A DNA stretch of 64,000 nt. Source: an uncultured Pseudokineococcus sp. (GTDB lineage Bacteria > Actinomycetota > Actinomycetes > Actinomycetales > Quadrisphaeraceae). Position numbers and translations under genes: made by a program. Numbering within the stretch: position 1 is the stretch's first letter; every line of letters begins with the position of its first letter. Under the pieces are notes generated by a model, which saw nothing but the letters and a program-made list of their open reading frames with translations, was not told the origin of the DNA and made no database searches. The DNA lies in the NCBI RefSeq assembly GCF_947499845.1, contig NZ_CANMPM010000003.1, forward strand, positions 62,001-126,000, read 5' to 3'. Shown in pieces: positions 9,033-16,220 of this stretch.

Positions 9033-10223
9033 TCAGGCCGGCTCCGGCGGCTCGAACAGGTCCAGCGGCACGGCCGCGGCCAGAGCGGCGTAGCCGGCGG
9101 GGCCCAGGTGCAGGTGGTCCCCGCCGTCGAGGGCCGGCCGGAGGCGGCCGGGCCGGGCCGGGTCGCGCGCGGCGCGGTCGAGGTCGACGACGGCGTCGAA
9201 GCATCCGCTCGTGCGCACCCACTCGTTGACCACGCCGCGGCTGCCCTCCCGCTGCCCTTCCGGGTCGTCGTAGTCGACGTGGCCCCCGAAGGGGAGCAGC
9301 GTGGCGCCGAGGGTCCGCAGCCCCCGGGCCCGCGCACGGACGACGAGCTGCTCGTAGCCGCGCACGAGATCCTCGGCGACCTCCCGCTGGGCTTCCGCCG
9401 TCGGGGCAGCGGTCCCCAGGTCGTTGACCCCGGCCAGCACGAGGAGCCAGGCGGCACCGCTGACGGCGAGGACGTCCCGGTCCAAGCGCGCCAGGGCGCT
9501 CGGCCCGAGGCCGTCGGCCAGCACGCGGCCACCTCCGCCCGCCGCGTTGACGACGGCCACATCGGTGCGGCCCGCCGCCTGGAGCCGCGCGACGAGCAGG
9601 TCCGGCCACCGGTCGTCGCCGTCGGTGGTCGAGCCCCTCCCGTCGCTGAGCGAGTCGCCGAGGACGACGACGACCCGGGTGGGCCTCTCGGGGACGACCT
9701 CCATCCCCGCCAGGCAGTACCAGTGCTCGACGGGCGCAGCGCCGGGCAGGTCCTCGTCACCGGCGCGGTCGCCCGCCAGCACGTGCGACGTCGTGCGGGA
9801 TCCCGGGTGGCTCGTGAGCCCCCACCGGGACGCCTCGCCGAGCAGGTGCGTGGTGAGCGTGAGTGCCGACCTCGCCGACGTGACGACGTCGACGGGGTCG
9901 GAGACGACCAGGGCTCCCACGGGCACGCGCACGTCGGGGCGTCCTCCGAAGGTCAGCGGGAGCGGGGACCTCGGTTCGACGGCGCTCGCGCCCGACCGGT
10001 CCCCGACGGGGCGGGCGATGACGGCGCGTGCCACCCGCAGCTCCTCGTCGCCGAAGGCGTTCGACAGGCGCACGCGCAGGCGCCGCCCTCCCACGGACGT
10101 GCGGACGGTCTGCCGGAGGGTCGTGCCCGAGCCGTCGCCCGGGGGGGTCGGGGGGAGGTCCGACGCCTCGCTCCGCCGGGGCGTGCACGCCCAGGTGTGC
10201 ACCCAGGACTCCGCCTGCCTCAT
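9033..10223 (-). CDS. SGNH/GDSL-family esterase
   Basis: A 396-residue SGNH hydrolase, probably deacetylating carbohydrate. An N-terminal beta-rich domain (WVHTWACTP...RQTVRTSVGG...RLSNAFG) of about 170 residues precedes the catalytic domain. Block I is VVVLGDSLSDG, block III has GVND and block V is DHLHLGPAGY with the catalytic Asp and His. No signal peptide is seen, which suits intracellular trimming of imported acetylated oligosaccharides. Its ATG overlaps the stop of the LacI gene by four bases (ATGA), so the two are translationally coupled and share regulation. Confidence 0.85.
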   Translation of the reverse strand: MRQAESWVHTWACTPRRSEASDLPPTPPGDGSGTTLRQTVRTSVGGRRLRVRLSNAFGDEELRVARAVIARPVGDRSGASAVEPRSPLPLTFGGRPDVRVPVGALVVSDPVDVVTSARSALTLTTHLLGEASRWGLTSHPGSRTTSHVLAGDRAGDEDLPGAAPVEHWYCLAGMEVVPERPTRVVVVLGDSLSDGRGSTTDGDDRWPDLLVARLQAAGRTDVAVVNAAGGGGRVLADGLGPSALARLDRDVLAVSGAAWLLVLAGVNDLGTAAPTAEAQREVAEDLVRGYEQLVVRARARGLRTLGATLLPFGGHVDYDDPEGQREGSRGVVNEWVRTSGCFDAVVDLDRAARDPARPGRLRPALDGGDHLHLGPAGYAALAAAVPLDLFEPPEPA

Positions 10224-11242
10224 CGGTGCACCGGGCTGGGCGGCGCCGTGCTCTCGCGGACGACGAGCTCGGTGGCGAGGTCGATGCGCGGCGTGGCCAG
10301 ACGTTCGCCGCGGGCCAGGTCGAGCACCATGCGCGTCGCCGTGCCGGCCATCTCCTGCAGGGGCTGGCGGACGGTCGTCAGCGCCGGACCGATCCACCGC
10401 GCCACGGGCAGGTCGTCGTACCCGACGACCGAGACGTCCTCGGGCACACGGAGCCCCAGCTCGCGCGCCGCCCGCAGCACCCCGAGGGCCTGGTAGTCGC
10501 TGCCGGCGAAGACGGCGGTCGGCCGGTCCGGTCGCGACAGCAGCTGGGAGCCGTGGGTGTACCCGCCCTCGACGTGGAAGTTGCCGTACCGCACCAGGGA
10601 GGGGTCGAGGTCGAGGCCGGCCTCGGCGAGCCCCGTCCGGCAGCCGTCGAGCCGCGCCCTGCTGCAGAGGACGTCGGCGGGGCCGGTGACCACCGCCAGG
10701 CGGCGGTGCCCGAGCTCGATCAGGTGGCGCGTCGCCGCCAGCGCGCCGTTCCAGTTGGTCGACCCCACCGTGGGCACCTCGGGAGGCGGTTCGCCCGCCG
10801 TGTCGACGACGACGAAGGGGATGGATCGCGCCCGCAGCTGGCGGCGCTGGTCCGGGCTCACCTCGGAGAGGACGAACACCACGCCCATCGGGCGTCGCGC
10901 CAGGCAGTCGTCGAGCCACTCCTGGGGGGGTCTGTGCACCCCGCCGAGCTCGGTCAGCACGAGCGCCACGCGCTCCGGGCCGGCCACCGACTCGACGCCG
11001 CGGATGATCTCCTCGCCCCAGGTCGAGAGCTCGTGGAAGACCAGCTCGAGGAGACGCGGCCCGCCCGTCGTCCGGGAGGGGCGCCGCTGGTAGCTCAGGC
11101 GTTCGATCGTCTCCTCCACCCGCGCGCGGGTGGAGAGGGCGACGTCCGACCTGCCGTTGAGGACCTTCGACACCGTCGCCACGGAGACGCCCACGTCTGC
11201 GGCGATGGCGGCGAGGGTCGGCCGCGCGCTGTCCGTCGTCAT
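10220..11242 (-). CDS. LacI-family transcriptional regulator
   Basis: A 340-residue repressor. The LacI helix-turn-helix occupies residues 9-35 (TLAAIAADVGVSVATVSKVLNG), and a periplasmic-binding-protein-like ligand domain follows, ending with SVVGYDDLPVARWIGPALTTV. It is divergent from the LplB/YtcP/LplA transporter operon and coupled to an SGNH esterase. Two matching boxes, TCGAAATTTGCGA at 11261-11273 and TCGAAACTTTCGA at 11433-11445, flank the divergent promoters and are good operator candidates. The inducer is probably a xylan- or pectin-derived oligosaccharide (inference from context). Confidence 0.92.
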   Translation of the reverse strand: MTTDSARPTLAAIAADVGVSVATVSKVLNGRSDVALSTRARVEETIERLSYQRRPSRTTGGPRLLELVFHELSTWGEEIIRGVESVAGPERVALVLTELGGVHRPPQEWLDDCLARRPMGVVFVLSEVSPDQRRQLRARSIPFVVVDTAGEPPPEVPTVGSTNWNGALAATRHLIELGHRRLAVVTGPADVLCSRARLDGCRTGLAEAGLDLDPSLVRYGNFHVEGGYTHGSQLLSRPDRPTAVFAGSDYQALGVLRAARELGLRVPEDVSVVGYDDLPVARWIGPALTTVRQPLQEMAGTATRMVLDLARGERLATPRIDLATELVVRESTAPPSPVHR

Positions 11243-11260
11243 GCTTGTCCTGTGCTCGGC

Positions 11261-11273
11261 TCGAAATTTGCGA
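11261..11273. promoter_or_regulatory. Candidate LacI operator 1
   Basis: TCGAAATTTGCGA is an imperfect palindrome 18 bases upstream of the LacI start codon. It matches the box at 11433-11445 in 11 of 13 positions. It is placed for autoregulation. Confidence 0.5.
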
Positions 11274-11380
11274 GAACGCTAGCACCGTCACCACGGCACG
11301 AGAAGGACGCTCGCGCTGACTCCGTCTTCTCGTCGGCCCCACGTGTGAGGTGATGGCGGGAAGAGAGGCCGTCCTGGTGG

Positions 11381-11410
11381 TTGACCCGCCGTCGCGCAGC
11401 CGCCTACAGT
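11381..11410 (+). promoter_or_regulatory. Candidate promoter of the LplB/YtcP/LplA operon
   Basis: TTGACC (11381-11386) and TACAGT (11405-11410) are separated by 18 bases and match sigma-70-type -35 and -10 elements. Transcription would begin near 11417, leaving a leader of about 130 bases before ATG 11550. The rest of the 307-base gap (11243-11549) shows nothing else I can name apart from the two operator boxes. Confidence 0.5.
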
Positions 11411-11432
11411 GCTGCACGTATCGACAAGGTGG

Positions 11433-11445
11433 TCGAAACTTTCGA
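11433..11445. promoter_or_regulatory. Candidate LacI operator 2
   Basis: TCGAAACTTTCGA is a perfect palindrome around a central C. It lies just downstream of the predicted transcription start for the transporter operon, where bound repressor would block elongation or initiation. Confidence 0.6.
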
Positions 11446-11549
11446 CACACATGGGTGTGGGTTGGGGGCGTCGTGCGAGCAGGCGAGAGCACCGCGAGCG
11501 CAACGAAGTCGCGGCGGACGTCGCGGCCGGGGCGCCGGGACGGGGCGAC

Positions 11550-12569
11550 ATGAGCGCCCTGTCCTCGTCCGGCGGGGCGTCGGGCAGCACCGGCTCCGCC
11601 CTGGGCGGGGCGTCGGAGGCGGCTGCCGTGGCGCTGGAGGAGCAGACGCCCGTCCGACGCCCGCCGCGCAGGACGTGGCGGAGCGCGCTGAAGCGCGACT
11701 GGCGGCTCTACTCGCTGGTGCTCCTGCCCCTCCTCTTCTTCGCGGTCTTCCGCTACCTGCCCATGCTGGGCAACGTCATCGCCTTCCGGCGCTTCCGGCC
11801 CGGCGGCAGCATCTTCGGCGACGAGTGGGTGGGGCTGCGGTACTTCGAGCTCTTCGTCAACGACCCGCTCTTCTGGAACGTCTTCAAGAACACGCTCGTC
11901 CTCGGGGCGCTCACGCTGGTCGTCGTGTTCCCGATGCCGATCGTGCTGGCGTTGCTGCTCAACGAGCTGCGTTCCAAGCGCTTCAAGCGGTTCGTCCAGA
12001 CGGTGTCCTACCTGCCGCACTTCATATCGATCGTCATCGTGGCCGGCCTCGTGCTCCAGCTCACCTCGGCGCAAGGGACGATCAACCAGCTCGTCCAGCT
12101 CTTCGGCGGGGACTCGATCCCGTTCATGCAGCAGGCCGAGTGGTTTCGCACCGTCTACATCACCTCGGAGGTCTGGCAGACCGTCGGGTGGGGGACCATC
12201 CTCTACCTCGCCGCCCTCACCCAGGTGGACGAGAACCTCTACGAGGCGGCGCGCATCGACGGCGCCAACCGGTGGAAGCAGACGTGGCACGTGACGCTGC
12301 CCGGGATCCGCCCGACCATGATCACCCTGCTCGTCCTCAACATCGGCACGTTCATGGCAGTCGGTTTCGAGAAGATCTTGCTGCTGTACAACCCGCTGGT
12401 GTACCCCACCGCAGACGTCATCTCCACGTACCTCTACCGGGTGGGCATCCTCTCGAGCAACTTCTCCTACGCCGCGGCGATCGGCCTGTTCGAGGCTGTC
12501 ATCGGGCTGACGTTGATCCTGTCCGCCAACGCGATCTCGCGCCGAGCAGTGGGGACGAGCCTGTGGTGA
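11550..12569 (+). CDS. LplB-type sugar ABC transporter permease
   Basis: A 339-residue inner-membrane permease of the CUT1 subgroup that includes LplB/YtcP importers of oligosaccharides and aldouronates. Seen: about 45 cytoplasmic residues, then six hydrophobic segments, first YSLVLLPLLFFAVFRYLP, and the ATPase-docking EAA loop EAARIDGANRWKQTWHVTLP. This loop and LTQVDENLYEAARIDG are diagnostic for the family. The stop overlaps the start of the next permease. No ATPase gene accompanies the operon; a shared MsmK-like ATPase encoded elsewhere is usual for this family. Confidence 0.92.
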   Translation: MSALSSSGGASGSTGSALGGASEAAAVALEEQTPVRRPPRRTWRSALKRDWRLYSLVLLPLLFFAVFRYLPMLGNVIAFRRFRPGGSIFGDEWVGLRYFELFVNDPLFWNVFKNTLVLGALTLVVVFPMPIVLALLLNELRSKRFKRFVQTVSYLPHFISIVIVAGLVLQLTSAQGTINQLVQLFGGDSIPFMQQAEWFRTVYITSEVWQTVGWGTILYLAALTQVDENLYEAARIDGANRWKQTWHVTLPGIRPTMITLLVLNIGTFMAVGFEKILLLYNPLVYPTADVISTYLYRVGILSSNFSYAAAIGLFEAVIGLTLILSANAISRRAVGTSLW

Positions 12570-13498
12570 CCGTCGCCGATCCCGACCGCGCCACCCGCCG
12601 GGTGGCTGCCACCCCGCCGACCCGGCGGGTCAAGGACAGCCGTGGCTATCAGGTCTTCAGGGTCGTCAACGTGACCGTCCTGCTGCTCGTGGTCGGCCTG
12701 GTCCTCTACCCCTTCGTCAACATCGTGGCCCAGTCCTTCTCCTCGGAGGGGGCCATCACCTCGGGCCAGGTGAACCTGGTGCCGCGCGGGTTCAACGTGG
12801 AGACCTACCGGCTCGTCATGAGCGACTCCCTGTTCTGGGTCAACTACCGGAACACAGTCGTCTACACGGTGGTCGCCACGGCGATCGCCATGGTGCTGAC
12901 GACGACGTTCGCCTACGCGATCTCCAAGAAGGACCTCAAGGGGCGGTCGGTCCTCATCGGCGTCGCCGTCTTCACGATGTTCTTCAACGGCGGACTGATC
13001 CCCAACTACGTGCTCATCAACGAGCTGGGCATGACGAACACGCTGTGGGCCATCGTGCTGCCCAACGCCATCAGCGTCTTCAACCTGCTCGTCATGAAGG
13101 CCTTCTTCGAGAACCTGCCGGCCGAGCTGGAGGAGGCAGCCTCGATCGACGGCCTCACCACCTACGGCATCTTCTTCCGCATCGTGCTGCCGCTCAGCAA
13201 GGCGGTCATCGCGACGATGGTGCTCTTCTACGCGGTCTTCTTCTGGAACTCGTGGTTCCAGGCCTTTCTCTACCTGGACCGTGCGGAGCTGTACCCCGTC
13301 ACCGTCTACCTGCGGAACATGATCGCGGGCGCCACCACCTCGACCTCCATGGGGGCGAGCGCGGACGATGCCGCGCAGGTCGCGGCGAACATCCAGGCCG
13401 TGACGATGGTGCTCACGGTGCTGCCCATCATCTGCCTCTACCCCTTCCTCCAGAAGTACTTCGTGTCAGGCGTGATGCTCGGCTCGGTCAAGGGCTGA
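12566..13498 (+). CDS. YtcP-type sugar ABC transporter permease
   Basis: A 310-residue second permease of the same importer. Six membrane segments are visible, starting with VNVTVLLLVVGLVLYPFVN, and the EAA loop is ELEEAASIDGLTTYGIFFRI. The insert GATTSTSMGASADDAAQ before the last helix is typical of YtcP homologues. The GTG at 12566 overlaps the preceding TGA (GTGA), indicating coupling; a GTG three bases earlier is possible. It is followed after 155 bases by the binding-protein gene. Confidence 0.92.
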   Translation: MTVADPDRATRRVAATPPTRRVKDSRGYQVFRVVNVTVLLLVVGLVLYPFVNIVAQSFSSEGAITSGQVNLVPRGFNVETYRLVMSDSLFWVNYRNTVVYTVVATAIAMVLTTTFAYAISKKDLKGRSVLIGVAVFTMFFNGGLIPNYVLINELGMTNTLWAIVLPNAISVFNLLVMKAFFENLPAELEEAASIDGLTTYGIFFRIVLPLSKAVIATMVLFYAVFFWNSWFQAFLYLDRAELYPVTVYLRNMIAGATTSTSMGASADDAAQVAANIQAVTMVLTVLPIICLYPFLQKYFVSGVMLGSVKG

Positions 13499-13653
13499 GC
13501 CCCCGGCGCCGGCGCCGCACGCGGTCGGGCCCCGCGACCCCTGCCCGAGCAGCACTGCGGCCTCGACCCGCGGCCACGACTCCGCCGACCACGACCCCGA
13601 CCCCCGACCGGGTCCACCGAGGCCCAGGACCACCCACCCCGAGAAGGACGACG

Positions 13654-15294
13654 ATGAGACTCGCAACGCAGCGATCGACCGCGCTGGCCGCGGCCATGGG
13701 CCTGGCCCTCACCCTCACCTCCTGCTCCGGCGGCGACGACGACGCGGCCGTCGAAGACGTCATCGAGCAGTCCTCGGTGGGCGCCATGGAGGACTTCGGC
13801 GTCGGGGACACCTTCCAGGCGACGGAGCCGGTGTCCTTCTCGCTCCTCTACCGGGACCACCCGAACTACCCCAACGACCCGGACTGGCTCTTCTACCAGA
13901 CCCTCGAGGAGGAGCACGGCGTCACGCTGGAGACGACGCTCGCCCCGCTCAGCGACTGGGAGCAGCGTCGCAGTCTGGTCATCGGCGCTGGGGACGCGCC
14001 TGATTTCATCCCTGTCACCTACCCCGGGCAGGAGGCGCCCTACGTCGCGTCGGGGGCCATCCTGCCCGTGAGCGACTACGTCGAGCTGATGCCGAACTTC
14101 CAGGCCAAGGTCGAGGAGTGGGGGCTGGAGGAGGAGATCGACTCCCTGCGTCAGGAGGACGGCAAGTTCTACCTCCTGCCGGGCCTCCTGCAGGACCTGC
14201 GCCCCGACTACACCGTCGGCATCCGGACCGATGTCCTCGAAGAGCTCGGCCTCGAGGAGCCGACCTCCTGGGACGAGCTCCGCACGGCGTTCGAGGCGAT
14301 GAAGGAACGCGATCCCGCCTCCTACCCCTTCTCCGACCGCTGGGAGGGGGAGTCGCTGCTGAACTACGCCGCGCCGGCGTTCGGCACGATCGGAGGCTGG
14401 GGCTTCGGGGACGGTGTGGTCTGGGACGAGGAGGCCGGCGAGTACGTCTTCGCGCCGACGACCGACGAGTACCGCGAGATGGTCGAGTACTTCCGCGGGC
14501 TCGTCGAGGACGGCCTCATGGACCCGGAGAGCTTCACGCAGTCCGACGAGGACGCGCTGGCCAAGCTGGCCAACGAGCAGTCCTACGCCATCAGCACCAA
14601 CTCGCAGGAGATCCTCGGCGCGCGCACTGCCCTCGACGCCTCCGTCGGGACGGACGCGTACGCCTTGTCCAAGACGATCCTCCCCGCTGGACCGGCCGGC
14701 GACGTCGTCGGCGGGACGCGGCTGGAGAACGGCCTGATGGTCTCCTCGACTGCCGTGGAGAACGACGACTTCACGGCCATGATGCAGTTCATCGACTGGC
14801 TGTACTACTCCGACGAGGGCATGGAGTTCGCCAAGTGGGGGGTCGAGGGGGAGACCTACACCAAGACGGGTGGTGAGCGCATGCCGGCGGAGGACGTCAC
14901 CTTCACCGGCCTCAACCCGGGCGCCCAGACCGACATGCAGAGTGACTACGGCTTCTTCAACGGCGTGTACATGTTCGCCTCGGGCTCCACCCGCGACCTC
15001 GTGCTGTCGAACCTCTACGACGAGGAGGTGGCCTGGCAGGAGGAGATGCTCTCCAAGGAGTCGGTCCCGGTGCCGCCGCCCTACCCGCTGGACGAGATCG
15101 AGCGCGAGCAGGTCTCGCTCTACCAGACGGCGCTGACCGACCTGACGCGCCAGGGGACGCTCCAGTTCATCCTGGGCCAGCGCGACATCGCCGACTACGA
15201 CGCCTTCATCGGCGAGCTCGAGGCGTCCAACCTGGACGCCTACCTGCAGACCGTCAACGAGGCCCAGCAGCGGTTCGCCGAGACGAACGGCTGA
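13654..15294 (+). CDS. LplA-type extracellular solute-binding lipoprotein
   Basis: A 546-residue lipid-anchored binding protein for the preceding permeases. The signal peptide ends in the lipobox LTSC at about residue 24 (ALAAAMGLALTLTSC), followed by an acidic linker. Length and motifs (WLFYQTLEEEHGV, DWEQRRSLVIGAGDAPDFIP, FYLLPGL, FIDWLYYSDEGMEFAKWG) match LplA/YtcQ-like proteins, which are larger than ordinary sugar-binding proteins. Homologous systems in Paenibacillus take up aldouronates. ATG 13654 has GAGAAGGA upstream. A strong hairpin follows the stop. Confidence 0.92.
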   Translation: MRLATQRSTALAAAMGLALTLTSCSGGDDDAAVEDVIEQSSVGAMEDFGVGDTFQATEPVSFSLLYRDHPNYPNDPDWLFYQTLEEEHGVTLETTLAPLSDWEQRRSLVIGAGDAPDFIPVTYPGQEAPYVASGAILPVSDYVELMPNFQAKVEEWGLEEEIDSLRQEDGKFYLLPGLLQDLRPDYTVGIRTDVLEELGLEEPTSWDELRTAFEAMKERDPASYPFSDRWEGESLLNYAAPAFGTIGGWGFGDGVVWDEEAGEYVFAPTTDEYREMVEYFRGLVEDGLMDPESFTQSDEDALAKLANEQSYAISTNSQEILGARTALDASVGTDAYALSKTILPAGPAGDVVGGTRLENGLMVSSTAVENDDFTAMMQFIDWLYYSDEGMEFAKWGVEGETYTKTGGERMPAEDVTFTGLNPGAQTDMQSDYGFFNGVYMFASGSTRDLVLSNLYDEEVAWQEEMLSKESVPVPPPYPLDEIEREQVSLYQTALTDLTRQGTLQFILGQRDIADYDAFIGELEASNLDAYLQTVNEAQQRFAETNG

Positions 15295-15303
15295 GAGCCG
15301 CCT

Positions 15304-15341
15304 GCGAGGGCCCGGCTCCCCGGAGGGGGCCGGGCCCTCGC
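15304..15341. terminator. Hairpin after the binding-protein gene
   Basis: Perfect 13-base GC arms (15304-15316 and 15329-15341) around a 12-base loop begin 10 bases after the LplA-type stop. There is no T-run. It probably terminates or attenuates transcription before the DUF624 gene. Confidence 0.6.
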
Positions 15342-15419
15342 CCGTCCAGGGCCCGCGGCGACGCCCCGTGGACCGGGCCCTCCGGCGAACCACCGCCCCC
15401 AGGAGAGGACGCTGCCGCC

Positions 15420-15524
15420 ATGGACGCGACCTTCACGCCGCCCCCGACCCGGCTGGGTCCACAGATCCGCCAGGGCCCCCCGACCCGCCCGGACGGTGTG
15501 GCCCGTCGGGTGCCGCAGCGGTGA
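15420..15524 (+). CDS. Possible 34-residue leader ORF
   Basis: The ATG is preceded by AGGAGAGGA at 15410-15418, the best ribosome-binding site in this gap, although its spacing is close. The frame encodes 34 residues rich in Pro, Arg and Gly and ends in a TGA that overlaps the GTG start of the DUF624 gene by four bases (GTGA, 15521-15524). It could be a coupled leader peptide, or the true N-terminus of DUF624 displaced by a frameshift. No homology is recognised. Confidence 0.35.
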   Translation: MDATFTPPPTRLGPQIRQGPPTRPDGVARRVPQR

Positions 15525-16198
15525 GGGCCCCCGGCGAGGGCCCGTTGACCCGCTTCGCGGCGGTGGTCCACTGGTTCCTCGTGGTCGAAGTGCTCCTCGT
15601 CCTCGTCACCGCGCCCGGGCTGGTGGCCGCTCTGCTGCTGGCGCCCGTGGCGAGCAACCTCCCGCTGTACGCGCTGTGCGCCGTGCCCGTCGGGCCGGCC
15701 GTGGCGGCGGCGCTGCACGCCTGGCGGGCCTTCCTCTCCGACCGCGACGACGAACCGGCCCGCCGCTTCCTGCGCGGGTACCGGCTGGGGGTCGGCGACG
15801 CCCTCTGGACCTGGGTGCCGGCGCTCGGCGTCCTCACTGTCCTCGGGGTGTCGGTCGCCTACCGCGACGCCGTCCCGGGTGGAGGCGCGCTCGTCGTGGC
15901 CCAGGTGACCCTGGGGGTGGTGGTGCTCCTGTGGGCCCTGCGGATGCTGTCGATCACCGCCTCCTACGCCTTCCGATGGCGCGACGCCGCTCGGCTGTCC
16001 GTCCTGACCCTCGTCGTGCGCCCGGCGGCGAGCCTGGCCCTGCTGTCGCTGCTCGTGCTCGTCGCCGGCACGACGTACGTCACCTTCGACGGCGTGGTGG
16101 TACTCCTCGGCTCGGTGCTGACCTTCCTCCTCGCACGAGGGGAGCAGCCCGTGCTCCGCCAGGTGGGGGAGCAGTTCGTGGAGGCGCCCCCGGGGTGA
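15521..16198 (+). CDS. DUF624/YesL-like membrane protein
   Basis: A 225-residue integral membrane protein with about five hydrophobic segments. The first part, PLTRFAAVVHWFLVVEVLL...PVGPAVAAALHAWR, fits DUF624 (YesL), a family repeatedly found beside LplB/YtcP/LplA importers of plant oligosaccharides. Its biochemical role is unknown; assistance to the transporter is an inference from that linkage. The GTG start overlaps the stop of a 34-residue ORF that carries the better ribosome-binding site. It converges with the GH67 gene, 22 bases away. Confidence 0.75.
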   Translation: MRAPGEGPLTRFAAVVHWFLVVEVLLVLVTAPGLVAALLLAPVASNLPLYALCAVPVGPAVAAALHAWRAFLSDRDDEPARRFLRGYRLGVGDALWTWVPALGVLTVLGVSVAYRDAVPGGGALVVAQVTLGVVVLLWALRMLSITASYAFRWRDAARLSVLTLVVRPAASLALLSLLVLVAGTTYVTFDGVVVLLGSVLTFLLARGEQPVLRQVGEQFVEAPPG

Positions 16199-16220
16199 GC
16201 GCGCCCGCCGACGCGGGTGG

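Noticed and set aside
10224-12290. Upstream part of a 1085-residue minus-strand frame ending in the SGNH esterase
   Set aside because: It is antisense to the LacI gene and the LplB permease, both with clear motifs; the esterase begins at 10223.
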